64,000 nt of DNA from Tubulanus polymorphus (taxonomy: Eukaryota; Nemertea; Palaeonemertea; Tubulaniformes; Tubulanidae). The position numbers and the translations under genes were made by a program. Below are positions 1-12,801 of the stretch, in pieces. The stretch spans positions 16,421,263 to 16,485,262 of the forward strand of contig NC_134028.1 of NCBI RefSeq assembly GCF_964204645.1. The letters are read 5' to 3'. How positions within the stretch are numbered: position 1 is the stretch's first letter; each line of letters begins with the position of its first letter. The notes beneath the pieces were generated by a model. The model ran no database searches. It was not told the DNA's origin and was given only the letters and a program-made list of their open reading frames with translations.

Positions 1-119
1 TTACACATTAGCAAAATCTGCACCACAATAGATAGTCAAATTCATTTACTTAACTAGGTTAAACATTTTGAACCTACATACTGTTAAAAACGACTTTATG
101 TCAGTCGTATCCATTGTCA

Positions 120-430
120 TTTTACGTACTCACTGATCTCATGGGGGCCCACTTATCTTAAAAAGAAACCTGAGCAGATAAGAAAAATTTCAGAAAAAAG
201 CCGTTCGAATTATTTCTAAATCAGCATACAATAGCCCAACAGATTCAATGTTTCGCACATTAGAAATTCTAAAATTCAAAGACATGATCCATTTAGAAAT
301 ACTAAAACACGCATATCGGCTTATCAACAATGAACTACCAGCACCGATCATAGACTTATTTCAAAACAATTCTGTATACCATCAATACAATACTCGTCAG
401 TACAATCATCCCCGAATCGCTCACTATTAG
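120..430 (+). pseudogene. LINE ORF2 C-terminal fragment
   Basis: The frame through this stretch encodes a tail such as KAVRIISKSAY followed by MFRTLEILKFKDM and NTRQYNHPRIAHY. The same block (aromatic/basic helix, a 'LEILKF.D' core, 'YNTR' near the end) closes the ORF2 of the LINE at 29.3-34.1 kb, so this is the extreme C-terminus of a CR1/Jockey-group LINE. Nothing of the reverse transcriptase core is visible upstream, so it is either 5' truncated or cut by the window edge. Family assignment rests on the comparison inside the window. Confidence 0.6.
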
Positions 431-2690
431 AAAAGCAGTTATTATAAAAGTTTCCTCAAATTAATTCCAATAATGTGGCTAAACTCCAATAACAACCCTT
501 GAATATAGCTACATAGCAGCGATAACGGGTTTCTGCCTAACTGGTTCATATGTCGTACTGGGAAGCGTAAAAAGATTTCATCGCAATAATTCTAATCCAT
601 CCATAACACATGACAATTTCCAAGAAGCGCAACCTGGGTCAACAATATGCTGGATATGTGGATCCATAAAGGCTGCCACATAAAAAGTACTGATGTACCA
701 AGTCTAGACAAAATGGCTTTGAGGATACCGAAGATATGGTCCCCTGGTAGCAGTTGCATCAAAAAAGTATCGTGTCGAGGCAGGTGGCGACCAGAAAAAG
801 TAATATTTCCGGGGAAACTTTTAAAAGACGAAAGGCATTGATTGATCAATTAATTTAGTTGTTTCCTTTCTTAATTTACATTTGATTTGGCAGGTCATCT
901 TGCTTAGGAGTCTGTTTGTCAAAGCATCGAAGCAATACGGTCTAACTTGTTTGTCTCAGATGCAGCGGCAGGGCGGTCATTAGATTGCTGACTTGTCCAA
1001 ATTACATTGACACAGCCCAATGTTTTTCAGTGTGCAAACTTCATCGTAATCGGCATTGAATTTTAGCCACCTGAGCCCTAGGCTTGATTCGAGCGAAAGA
1101 CCTTAACTGACTTCACAGAATTTGATTATGAGTCTAGGATTTTCTAAATTTCTGAACAATGCTTTCTCTGGTTTTAAGATGATTTCAAATTCAATCGTGA
1201 ATACATAAAAATCAGTCAAATAATTTTTCATTTTATTGAAAGAAATTCTACTGAACACAGATTTTGAACTGAATGATGTGTTGACTTATCCAGCTGATAA
1301 AAATTACAGCAAAATCAACTGACGGTCAACAAGGTGAAGTTTTCGTTTATCTCCAGATAATTTTTCTACCCCTGATGATACAAGCATTTGGGCTACACCT
1401 TTTGAAACATCAACGCCTGATCTACTCGCACCAATTAGTCAGCCACAGTCGATTTTCATGCCATCTGACCTCTTTCCACCTGTAATTAAGCGATCCCAAG
1501 TAAGAATTACTTAAATGATAGATATTTTAGGAGACCAATTTAAATTGTGCGTTTGTCGTGAAAAATCTATTACTACTGTCTAGCGTAGACACCGTTAAGC
1601 CATGTGGCAGTGGTATCGTAAGGGCTAATTAATTTACTCCAAAACAAGTCTCTAAGAGCTTCATATCAAAGGTATGTCACAGGACTCTAGACGCGCATGA
1701 ATTAACATCCCATAATAACAATGAATCCATATCTGCAGTCCTAGTACGTTTGCCGGACTGATTACTAATCAAAATATTGTGAACATGGCATTAGCAAAAA
1801 AACAAAAACCCAAAACGTCAAGTACTTACAGCATCTGAGACAGTTGCGCTTAAGTTACGACTTTGACTGCCAATGACAAAAAAGCTTGATATGAAACGTA
1901 CACTTGCACACTGTGGTCTATATTCCCAGTAGCTGCAAGAATACGCAAAGGAATTGAAGACCGTAGTGACCAGTTCATTCCACGAATAATAGCTGGAAAG
2001 AAAGTACTAGAAATAAATAGTCGTACGGAGTGTAAACCAGCCCCTTACTAATTTCTTGGGCTTTCCAATGGCGCAACACATTTCATTAGGGCCTTAATCT
2101 ATTCTAGGTGTATCCCCCAAAAAGCTAGCTAAATGTAGGCATTATGTAGATACCGGGTAGCCAACTACGATTATCATTGCTTCACCGAGTACTTATTTGC
2201 TACACCATAATATGGTATATTATATGAGTACTTTATGTACTCATACTATAAACAAATCACGTAAATTATTACCTGGTTAACGGAGTCTCACCTTAAATCA
2301 CATAAACTCTGCTGTCGTTGTCATTGATCCGAGTCGTCAAGTGAACACAGAAGTAAAATTCCGTACGAAAATTCCTACCATTTGTGTCCACATTACGTCG
2401 ATTTGAGCTAGAAATCTTCAGGAAATGTAGCCAACGTAAATTGATTTACGAATAGAATTAATCAATTGACTCATTTTAGGGATCAAGGTTTCGTGAAATT
2501 CATTAAAGTCCTAAAACTCGCGATGGATTGAAGCCGAAAATGATTTCAACCATCCACCATCCTAACACCCGATTGCAATAGTTGTCACCCTTAATCGGTG
2601 TGGAATCTTACACACGCTAACGTTAACAGTCGCAATTACGTTACTTTTAGTCATTAAACGGGTTAAGAGACTTTTTTTCAAAACAGGAAC
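431..2690. other. Non-coding stretch, no feature recognised
   Basis: No long open frame, tandem array or terminal repeat pair was found here. The only sizeable frames (around 592-849, both strands) are overlapping short frames without recognisable motifs. Confidence 0.5.
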
Positions 2691-2696
2691 GATGAT

Positions 2697-3152
2697 TTAA
2701 AACAAGAGGACCGGAAGCCGAAAGGGCAAGAAACGCTTAGTTCTGGGTCCCCAACCCCGCTTGGTTAGATACGAAAACTGAGCAGCTCGAGTCTGACTGA
2801 ACGCAGGCCCGACCGGCCAAATTGCTACATTTTCTTCAGTTTTAGAAATCAATGAAAAGCTTGAAGCGAACCAACGCTGGGCGGGTGGCTCGTCATTGGT
2901 ACGTGCCTCAGTCTGGTCGCCGGTCAGCAGTGCCCTTGACCTTGTCCGGTCCAGGTGTCCCCCCAAAATAATCAATAAACATATAATTCTGGTTGAATAA
3001 GATATTTTTGCATTTGGTCGATAAATTATGCCAACTTTGGTTATATAGGGTATCGACTTTTGGTAATCATGCAATGAATAACAAAAGGTATATACTGAGG
3101 AGGTGCTAGCAGACGGACTAGCAATTATCAAACGGCATTTGGCAACTAGCAA
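2697..3152 (-). CDS. Unrecognised 151-residue open frame, probably chance
   Basis: An uninterrupted frame of 151 codons with an ATG start. It has no motif I recognise and no signal peptide. Its middle holds a short hydrophobic run (IICLLIILGG), which alone is weak evidence. The start overlaps a small direct repeat (units like 'ttggcaactagcaa') at about 3138-3170, which argues against a conserved gene. It lies just outside the inverted-repeat transposon that begins at 3288. I regard it as a chance frame; conservation in a related genome would be needed to believe it. Confidence 0.12.
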   Translation of the reverse strand: MLVAKCRLIIASPSASTSSVYTFCYSLHDYQKSIPYITKVGIIYRPNAKISYSTRIICLLIILGGHLDRTRSRALLTGDQTEARTNDEPPAQRWFASSFSLISKTEENVAIWPVGPAFSQTRAAQFSYLTKRGWGPRTKRFLPFRLPVLLF

Positions 3153-3278
3153 TTGGCAACTAGCAACTAGGAATTGACATGTCCCTCCAGGTCTTCCATT
3201 TCATTGCGCACCAGCTGTAGTTATTGTTTTGTACGCGAAAGGTCGTCCGGTAAATCTGAAGCTTTTCGGGGTGCACTT

Positions 3279-4412
3279 TTATCAATGCGGTGTTGTCATA
3301 TCGCGGAATGACGGAATCGCGAAATGTTTTTAAAAACACGGAATATCTTTACTTTCACTATGAATAGTAACCGGGTTTCCCGAGGGGATACCCGGTGTCG
3401 GACAAAGCACCGGACCAATCGATGCACTAAGTTAGCTTCACACTATTAGCACGCAATTTTATCTGACATTGTTTTATGATACCGTTTAGCTGCAGCAGCA
3501 GTCAGAATGTCTTCGGACAAAGAGATTGGCACCAGGACAAACATTGGTTATCATTTATAATCAACGTTTTGCGATTTTAGTAGATTTGAGCACGTTCTAG
3601 CTTGGGCCGTAGTTTCAGATGGCTGCTAACGTGAAATGTGCTACTACCAATTATGTACCGCGATTCCTTAAAAATTACTTTCATAAAAAAACCACCGTCA
3701 AGTATCGATGATACGTTCTTTAGACCCAAGGAATCAACAAGGAGAAGGAACTAAGTAACAGCTTTCCCTTCACAAATAATGGAGTTTAAAAAAATACCAT
3801 AATCTTTAATATCATTTAACTTTTATTGAATCTTCTATATACACCACACTCGGAAATTAGATACACGTGAAGCATTAAAAATCCAAAGCCAGAATATGCA
3901 TAATGTGTGTCTGTTTTCGTCTGACATCGTTCGTTTTGGGATATTTCTATTGACCGTATGAAAACATACCTCAGTTTGGTCTGAATACGACCAGTGAAAC
4001 AGTGCAGTCTAAATAAACCATCTTTTTATATCCATTTTACAATGCAGCATTTCTTAAATTAAAGGTTTATTAGTGGTAACATTCGCAGAAATCGTAGATG
4101 CGGTCTCAACCGACGCACTAGCTTCAGTGCAGGCCCGATGCACAAGTAACTGTGATGGGGTCAGCAATCAATGTTGATAGATTAATTGCCTCCATTTTCT
4201 CGTTTGGAAGTATCGTTAATTTGTTGAGTGACGATAGTAATAGATTATTACAAATGCCTACCAGGTACCGGTAATGGAAACATGCGTCCGGTGCCTTGTC
4301 CAACAAGGGGAATCCCGTGGAAAAACACGGTTACTATGCATAGTGAAAATGAATAAACCCGTGTTTTTGGAAAATTCCGCGATTCCACGATATGACAACA
4401 CCGTTATCAATG
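3279..4412. mobile_element. Non-autonomous TIR DNA transposon with 9-bp TSD
   Basis: The element spans 3288-4403 (1116 bp). Its ends are inverted copies that start with CGGTGTTGTCATATCG and stay alignable for about 125 bp (3288-3414 against 4279-4403). Both arms contain matching blocks around 'CACTATG.ATAGTAACCG' and 'GGCACCGGAC'. It is flanked on both sides by TTATCAATG (3279-3287 and 4404-4412), a 9-bp target-site duplication. There is no transposase frame inside, so it is non-autonomous. Long TIRs with a 9-bp duplication fit Mutator-like elements; an 8-9 bp duplication also fits Merlin, whose transposase type has a relic at 51.6 kb in this window. The choice between them is inference. Confidence 0.8.
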
Positions 4413-7400
4413 GATGACCTTTGCGACATTCTTGTCGCTGTTTAGACCCGGTAATTACGCGGGATTATTTCATAATAAAATACTATACTCAAATTCGAAA
4501 TGGTCAGGTGCTAAGTTAAATTTGTGTCATAATTTAAAATAACGTTTTTAAGCTGTAAGTAGCCGAATCTGAGAGCAGTTACATTTCATGAAAAATTTTT
4601 AGCTGGAAAGTGGAAAATTTAATAATAATAATAATAATCAACAGAATTACAAGAGGGTTTCTGCGAAAGCAGCAGAATAGAAAATAATAGAAAAAACTAC
4701 TAAATTCCCTCAAACAGTCATTTAGAAACAATGGCTCTCGGGAGGCCCTGGACCCACCCCTTCCTAGCCCGAGCGCCAAAACTCAAATCTTACTGCAACC
4801 CATGGTCGTGTGACTCTATTAGACCCTCACATTCACCTCCATACAGCTGTTTCGCGGTGGAAGCCCTGGTCTGCTATCTGCGTGCCTAATGAGCTCGGTT
4901 TTTGGTCACCTCGTCGATCGTGAACGACCCGTGTTTATTACGAGCCTGTGATGTGTCATGCTTCAAGGTCTGAAGGTTCCGCTATTCGGCCAAAGTTAAC
5001 TTGTACTTGTATCCTATACAACTTTTACACTCCGTGCATTTATTACTAGATCGGACACTAACCCTGAGCAGAAACATCCGACCGACCATCTTCCCAGACA
5101 CGCCCAAGACGCCTAACAGGAACCGTGATTATGTTAGCACCCGAGAGACGACTGCTATGCTAACAGAGACTACAAGAGTCCGGAGGTTCGAAGAAGCAAC
5201 GTCTGATTTATAAATTATGAACTACATAAAAGAAAGGCAAATTATGAAAAGAAATTGATATTCCATTAGAGAAGTTTGTTTAAAAAATTTAAATTAGTTT
5301 ACCGTTTGCATGACGCACCTGGTAATGTTATTGTTTACATCTGACGTCATCGATAAAATGAGGCGCGCAGCTGAGCCTGCCTGTCAATCAACATCATTGG
5401 TTTACACTAAAAATGCGCTTACTTGAAAAACTATGTAGTGTATCAATCTGGACTTTTCGACACAATATCCGATGCTAAATACCTTACTTTAAAGGTTTAT
5501 TTGGTGTAAATCGGATCACAAATATTGGTTATATTTTGTTCTCAACTTTTGAAGTGGAAGCCGGTGTTGGCATCAACGTGTGTATGGCTGTACCGGCGCT
5601 TTAACAGAGCATTGATGCTGTATTTATGCGCGAATAGATATAATGATTTGTTTTAATCGCTAAATCGGCGTTCGTTATGCATGATTTTAAAAAATGATAT
5701 TATTCAGAGTATTTGAATATATTTATCGTGAGAATTATAATATTCATAAGACAAGCGAATTATGAATGTGGACCTATTTCATTGAGAAGTTTCACTTAAA
5801 CTGAAAAAAAATCTTCCGATCCTGTCACGTGACTTCGTGACTGCAACTTGACGATAGCTTAGGTTCCCATTCTACGAACCAAAAACCAAAGTCTACGTAT
5901 GTTGCCTTCTGCCCTATTATACTTCTTGTAGAGCGCAGCCCGGGATTAAACGTCGGCGTTTAACATTTCTGGACCTATTTTCTGTGGTCGGAAGCACGAC
6001 GCATCGTCGTTTGGAGCACTCGGTTCGATCAGAACGATTGGGTTCAGTTTAGTGTCGCTATTCGTGCTGTGCGGGAAAGTATTGAGTTCTATGGGGAGGG
6101 TTACTATCGTAGCCATTGCTCGAGTTGCGTTTGACCGCGACAACTTGTAATTGATGGCCTCACCCTCGGCTTAAAAGACTCCACCACATTGGGGTTTGAT
6201 TGGGCCCTGTGAAAGCCAAGATTCATTTATGATTTCTAATTTTTCTACCCAGCTGACGGTCGAGACTATTGTGGTTTTGGTTGTCAAATCTGCACCAAGA
6301 TGCCCATTATGTGCACTCTCCCGGACACATCATCGTGTAGTTCGCATTCTGATAACAGAGTGTACCCATACCTACTAACAACCTACCGATCGCTACCCTA
6401 ATTTGTGTTTTGGCTGAGCTTTATTTTCCTCATCGGTAAGGACAACTGGTCCAGCTGGAGGCAGGGCCAACATTTTCTTCAGGGCTCGTTGCAGCCTACT
6501 ATTTTCAGCCAGCTTTTTGCCCCATGCAACTCGAGCAGGAAAATTTTATTTGTGCGGGTGGGTCATCACTTGTTCCACTTTTTGAGCTTCAATCTCAATC
6601 CCTATATTCTAGCGAGGAAAATACGACTTATCGGCAGGTGGACAAGTCACTTTCTTCAGAAGCCGCCATATTCTTTCCGGTGATTACTGCTACGTTCGCG
6701 ATTGCGAGTTCTCAGAGTATTACCCAGATCGCCGAGCTGATCAACAGCACTCGGTTATTGTGATTAATACTATTCAGACTTTGTGATCAGGATAGATAGT
6801 GGTCAGTCTTCATTTGGATTGAATCATTCAAACATTTGTAGACAGACAAGCAATATAACTTTGAATTCAATTCTGGTAGAGATTGGAGAGAGATAGCCCT
6901 TATCAATTTGATACCGATAACGCTAAGGGGGAAACGATGATTCAGTGATTTTTCGTCAGGACCGCCAGTGGCAATAGGTTACTGCGCATCAATTTTCTTC
7001 TACATTTTGAGTGAATTCTAATCTATTTTTCTCATTAGTTAATCAGTAATTCGGTACTATACAAGAGTGACAAAGCAGATCTTAAATATGTCTAATGACA
7101 TATTACATCATTTTCGTATTTGGGCGCCTGAAAATAAAATTCAAATTCCATTGAAAATGTACCGATTTAATACTACGAATAACTTGTTTGGTTGCGCTAC
7201 CTGGTTTCTATTTCCCATTGCACAAGAAATGCCATTGCTAACTTATACCAATGCGGTTCCTAAGCTGTGGTAGCAGGATATGCAAACTGAAATTTTCTTA
7301 AAGATCTGCATTCAATGTTGAAAGATTAACGTGGTTGTGGTGGGAATGGTGCTGTTTGTGCTGTTGGTGATGATTTATATTCATGATGACGATTTATTGT

Positions 7401-9919
7401 CATCTATATTTTTACAGAATAAATGAATTAGCAGCAACATTAAATATGTTACATCAAATATGTAATAACATTAAATGAAGGACTGGTTTGAAGCAACAGT
7501 AAGCTTGTTCAAGTATTCGCTCAGTGCAATATCGCGGGGCTGAGAACACTGACCGTGATGAATTCATAAGTGTATATTTCTTTGAATTAGGTAGTCTCCT
7601 AAGCTTTGAACTCATAAATACAATTCAAAATGAACAGAAATATAAATTCCTTTCAATATATATGACAAGAACGAAGGAGAAATTAAGCATCGCGAACTAC
7701 TTACCTCCGCGCGAGCTGCCTGAAGAGTTTTTTTCCTACGGGGGGGATAGTTCCTTTCAAAACCAGACATTACATTTTCTTCAAACCGCTTTACCTGCCC
7801 CGGCTGAAATATATGAAATCGTTTACACACACGTAGGCCTATCGATTATGGGCCATGCAAATCATCATATTGGGAGTGAAGATATAAATAGATTTTTTTT
7901 TTAATCCATTACTTTGTTGTATCTAAAGTATATCAAGGAATTTATCATGTCCATTCTTTACACTATGATTAAATATGACGTTAATTGTAATACATCACAC
8001 CCTCCTGAAAACTAATTAGCCGCAAAGCTGAAAGATTTTCTCCTAGTTATTGCATCGGGAAAATGATTGTAGACAAAGTGTGGACGGGTTCAGAGGTGCG
8101 AAGACAATATAGATCTGCCAAACATCGACGGCTCTGATTGAAGCGAATGTTGTAGAAACTACATTTCTAGATGAATCCAGAGTTGGCAAGCCAAGACAAC
8201 ATCCAGTCGGTTAACCGGATGTAGGCTAAATTACTAGACGAACAGCACTATATAGGATAACTATTTATTTGACGCACAAGCTTTCCCTACTAATGTATAT
8301 CAGCGTTCATGGCATCCACTTACTACTAGTCTCGGTATTCATGCACAAGCTTGGAATTACTGCGGGACCATCTGCTATCATGAGTATTTTTGGGTGATGG
8401 AGGAAGCGATATGTCGCAATCATTTTCACGAGCAATTTTCTGCCATGAATTTGGCTAACACTTTTTATGGCGCTTTCATGGTGCCAATTATTTCAGAATT
8501 ATTTCTGCTCATAAAACTAGCCTAAACTTACCGTCGGTCGGTGCATACGCCAGAATGCTCTTTCTTGACTATCAATTATTACTTTATCTGACTTTTTCTT
8601 TTCCTTGACCAGTCTGGAAAAACCAAATGCTTTAATATTCTGAACCTTCTATCATAGAAACATTTCTTATCGAAACATTTTCACTCAAATGCGATTCATA
8701 TTCAAGATCGTGGGGGTATCAAAATAGGCAATACCTATAATATACACATTACAATCGTGTTTTCATAGGTAGCACAGACAGGGAGTTGTTTGGAACAAAT
8801 ACCTCGGATCAATCTTTTCCCTAGGTCTAATTGATTTTAGCGCAGAATGGAATTGAATTGGACTATCTGAAATTTGCTCAATGATACAAAATGAATTTGA
8901 TTTGTTGTTTGATTTGATCTGTGAAGTGAAATTGAATTGGATTTGATATTTTTTGCAAAATTAAATTTGATCTAATTTTCAGTTTGATCACATAGCTAAT
9001 TAGCATATCAAGGTTTTTGTAATAAGTAACTCTATTAACGAAAGAAAAATTTTACGGAATAAAAATATGCTGAAGACTTTTGAAAAGACATTATTAGCAA
9101 CACATTAGATAAACAGTTAATTTGCTACCAAAACATAATTTACTAAATGTTACATAAGAAATAGTACGAAGTTGAATATAACAAATAAACTATAAAAATT
9201 TGCGTTAACTAAACTAAGGATGAATGGATATTGGTTTCAAAAGGAGTAAATATTGATTTGTTTCCATAAATTTTGAAGTGTTGTATATTATTCGAATATT
9301 TGTATTGCAGGTTAAGCTAGCACTTCCAAAAAGAAACAATTGGCACTTTTCAAAGGAATTTAGTCTTTGGAAAGCAATAAATAATCAATTCTGAATATTA
9401 TCTTGGTTGGTAGTGAGGTCAATGATATTTTGATGAAGGACTGGGTTCCTGCATGTTGACATAAAGTGGATGGTACCCGGGTATTTAATATAATGTTTCA
9501 GTAGTAACAATTTGATGAAATAACATTTAGAAAGTTGTGATTATAAAGATGACTTTTCAACAGTAGGTCTACTCCTAGCCTATTTAAGCATTTCTTCACT
9601 ACGAGAAATATTTGGAATTAGATAAGATGGAATAACAGGCATGTTACAATTACGGTGTAGTATCTTTGATTTAAACAGAGAAATTGTAGCACTGCTTCTT
9701 ATATCCAGACGTGTGTGATTGCAAGTAGTCATAAGTTAATAGAAGAGGGTGGGGGTGAAGAATGTTTTGCAGATTAGTGAGCTGGAATACGATATGGTCT
9801 ATTAGATCTATTATATGGAAGTCTAATTTCAATGATATTGCCAAATAATGATAGAACAGAGGAAGGTTTATTTCCGGTATTTACATTCTACATAAAGAGT
9901 TGTAGTTTTTCGTAGCATC
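4413..9919. other. Long non-coding stretch with a short AAT microsatellite
   Basis: A (taa)n microsatellite lies at 4620-4638. A purine/pyrimidine-poor run rich in 'gatttgat' lies at 8840-8990. Short open frames exist, the longest at 7524-7904, but none shows a recognisable domain. No inverted or terminal repeats were found that would define a mobile element. Confidence 0.45.
7524..7904 (+). CDS. Unrecognised 126-residue open frame
   Basis: An ATG-initiated frame of 126 codons ending in a run of phenylalanines encoded by a poly-T tract. I recognise no domain, signal peptide or membrane span. An opposing frame of 72 codons covers its middle, as expected by chance in sequence of this composition. 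It has no clear promoter or neighbours. It could be an exon of an unknown gene but is more probably spurious. Confidence 0.12.
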   Translation: MQYRGAENTDRDEFISVYFFELGSLLSFELINTIQNEQKYKFLSIYMTRTKEKLSIANYLPPRELPEEFFSYGGDSSFQNQTLHFLQTALPAPAEIYEIVYTHVGLSIMGHANHHIGSEDINRFFF

Positions 9920-9922
9920 TAC

Positions 9923-10840
9923 TTACAAGATTCTGCCTATTGAGGATGTTGAAAACTTTGTTCGAGTTTGATCCTTTAATGCAGCCGGTACCAATAGAGC
10001 AGTTTGGTAATGAAGAATTTCCAATTTTGCTAAATTTAATTTCAAACAGCTGTTATACAGGATATCACGATACTCGAAATGGGGGTAGACAAAAGACTTA
10101 TAGATTCTATAGAGATGAGCTGATTTTAATTTCTTGGCAAAGAATTTCAGAGATTTTATTGCCTTCTGAACTTTAGTGGCCACCATGTCAACATGGTATT
10201 GAAATAAAGCCTAAGTGTTTATGGTGAGTAACAGATGGAAATTGAGCATTGTTTAAAAGTAGAGGGTTATATGCCTTATTGCCTCTTTTAGTGAACGTTA
10301 AATCACAACTTTTGGACGGTTCAATATTTAATTTCCAGCGTAGGGCACAATATTCACTATACTATATTTTAGTAGATACATCAGGATCATTGGGATCAAT
10401 AGGAATATAAAGAGATTTATCATCTGCATATAGGAAGACAGTGCTAGTTAGACGACCTAGAAGATCATTGATATACAAAAGAAACAGCATCAGTCCGAGA
10501 ATCGAACCCTCTGGAACAGAACAATCAATAAAATGATCATAAGACTGCTCCGACAAAACATCATCTACACGTACTCGTATATGCCTATTTTCTAGGTATG
10601 ATGTAATCAGGTTGAGTGATTTTCCACGGATTCCATACGACTTTAATTTGCATCAAAGCAAATCACGGGGAACTGAGTCAAATGCCGCACTGATGTCTGA
10701 ATACATAGACCTGACATCCTTGTATTTTTTTCAAATTGTTCGAAAATATGAGAAGTAATTGACGAGAGTTGATCACTAGAACTATTGCCACGAAGGAAGC
10801 CAGATGAGTTTTTATAGATTAAATTGAATTGTTAAGTGTT
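9923..10840 (-). pseudogene. LINE reverse transcriptase fragment
   Basis: Read on the minus strand from about 10,840 down, the translation gives, in pieces, a GFLRGNSSSDQL block, DISAAFDSVPRDLL, YGIRGKSLNLITSYLENR, then SVPEGSILGLMLFLLYINDL and FLYADD. These are the ordered palm motifs of a non-LTR reverse transcriptase; the catalytic YADD is at about 10,420. A last piece at 9923-10,186 resembles the post-RT region ('IYKSFVYPHFEYRDILY'). Stops and frameshifts separate the pieces, for example after RDLL and after YADD. No endonuclease or ORF1 is visible, so the copy is 5' truncated. Clade is not determinable; the sequence differs from the other LINEs in this window. Confidence 0.8.
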
Positions 10841-11225
10841 CAATGATAGGGTCATATAGAACTCTTTCAAATAGGTTTCATAATGTACTTAAGAATGTAA
10901 GTGGCCTGCAGTTAATCGGATCTGATTTATCACCTTTATGTATGACAGTTACTACACCGAGTTTCCAAATACATAGGAAGACTTCATTTTCAAGCAGCAA
11001 GTTAAATAATTTAAACGAGAATTATAAGAGTAACCCTAATTACCCCCAAAACGCCAATACCTATCATTCTAAAAGTTCAGGTTTCAGCGTTTAGTGGTGG
11101 GAGGAATGTACCTCACTGATTCAATATACCTTGAATATAAGACTCAGTTCCATTTTCTTTTATTTGACATATGACAACATTTCGAGTTTGTGATATATTT
11201 CACGGATTTCGCTGTTCGATGCGAC

Positions 11226-11857
11226 GAATTATTAAGGTAATGAAATGTTCCTCCCGATGCCCATTCTTTGAATATCAGACCTGAAGGTCAAGTTCTGTCA
11301 GGAAGACATAAATAACTAACATATAACGAATTCCATTCAACGTATATACAAGGTTTATTAAGAGTAATTTCATACACTTCCGCCCTGCTTGCGAGAGCTC
11401 TAGTACACACACAACCAACGCCCTCTACAACACCACCGCGCATGTCACGCGGGAAAATAATAATACAATATAATCCGTGGCGGGAAAATATTCCCGACAA
11501 GTTCTCTTCGTTTGACATTGGCAGGAATATTCCTCACAAATCCATTTGTTCGAATATCAGACCCCTTGGTCCAGTTTCCATTGTTTGACTTTCTTCCCTT
11601 CGCTGTCAATTTTCACAGTACCGGTCCACTTAATTGGCGATCAAAAAACGCGCGGCTCAGATAACTATTGTGTGTCTATCGCGTTCTGCGCTTGAATCGC
11701 TTACGTTATCTTTTCTGTAAATGTGAAGACCTCGGGGGCATTATTTTCTCGACATTACCCCATAATTGGGACTGTTAATAGGTTGATTTTACGGCAGAGT
11801 CGACATGTATCAACAATTTTAAACTGTTCATTTATGAATATTTGAGGACTTTGTAAC
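11226..11857 (-). repeat. Dispersed repeat, inverted copy of 57.2-57.7 kb
   Basis: Reverse-complement matches to 57,220-57,715 run through the whole stretch. Anchors are the block near 'aacagttaaa/attcataaatga', the 'cgaggtcttcacattta' block and the 'gatattc.aa.aattgac' units. The copy here is interrupted by the small LTR at 11,296-11,499. The 11.2-11.6 kb part retains two or three degenerate units of the 73-bp tandem array seen more clearly in the other copy. It has no coding content. Confidence 0.7.
11296..11499 (-). mobile_element. Solo LTR, ~204 bp
   Basis: This insert interrupts the dispersed repeat. On the minus strand it begins TGTCGGGAATATTTTCCC and ends CTTCCTGACA, so it has TG...CA ends, and it carries an AATAAA signal about 55 bp before its end. 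The flanks AGTTC at 11,291-11,295 and 11,500-11,504 form a 5-bp target duplication. The uninterrupted copy at 57.5 kb reads straight across the site. These are the hallmarks of a solo LTR left by recombination of a retrotransposon; the family is probably Gypsy-like by its ends, which is inference. It is unlike the larger LTRs at 47 and 49 kb. Confidence 0.65.
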
Positions 11858-12053
11858 TGGTCTCGAACCCGTTATTATGTATATAGTTTATCGTCGGTAA
11901 TTAGTGTAATGTATAGTGTAATGAATCACCAATAGGTGCGTTCTCTTAGAAGTGAATCCATTGTCCGAGTAAGTTCGTTGTTCTTTTGTTCGGGATAAAT
12001 TGCCCCTTTATAGTCTATCGTTGGAGCGTAGATCATCCTTAAAGGAGGTATTA

Positions 12054-12801
12054 GACATTTAGAAGACCGGATCGTTACACTGGTGGTGGCGTTAAAGGGC
12101 AAATGCCATCAAAATTGTACTTTCCGCGATTTCTTAACCAGAAGAAACTTTAGTATACATATAACGACCTGAGATGAATTAGACGACCTTATTGAAAAAA
12201 GGAGCACGAATTAGCCGTAATAGTTAGCGGAATAGTCATCTATTTATCCTTCACTCCGTGCGTATAGTTCATATTCAACCCGCGGGTGGCGCTATTTATG
12301 ATGTTAACCATGGCAATCAACACAAGCACGTGTGCGGCCTAGTGCGCGTAGCCTATGGATAATCGATAAAATAAACACCATTTGTTCACCGTATTCACTG
12401 GCCTACAGCGCTACTCACTTATATACGACATTTAGAAGACAGGATCGTTACACTGGTGGTGGCGTTAAAGGGCAAATGCCATCAAAATTGTACTTTCCGC
12501 GATTTCTTAACCAGAAGAAACTTTAGTATACATATAACGACCTGAGATGAATTAGACGACCTTATTGAAAAAAGGAGCACAAATTAGCCTTAATAGTTAG
12601 CGGAATAGTCATCTATTTATCCTTCACTCCGTGCGTATAGTTCATATTCAACCCGCGGGTGGCGCTATTTATGATGTTAACCATGACAATCAACACAAGC
12701 ACGTGTGCGGCCTAGTGCGCGTAGCCTATGTATAATCGATAAAATAAACACCATTTGTTCACCGTATTCACTGACCTACAGCGCTACTCACTTATATACG
12801 A
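12054..12801. repeat. Tandem duplication, 2 x ~373 bp
   Basis: The unit starting at 12,054 (gacatttagaagac) restarts at 12,427. The copies differ at only about half a dozen positions, for example accgg/acagg, cacgaatt/cacaaatt, catggca/catgaca and atggat/atgtat, so they are roughly 98% identical. The unit includes a short open frame beginning MRPSARSL in both copies, but nothing suggests it is coding. The high identity implies a recent duplication or gene conversion. In an assembly it could also reflect local misjoining. Confidence 0.9.

Noticed and set aside
6196-6763. Overlapping plus-strand frames of 60-92 codons as exons
   Set aside because: No domain, no splice-site pattern and no conservation evidence; each is of a size expected by chance.
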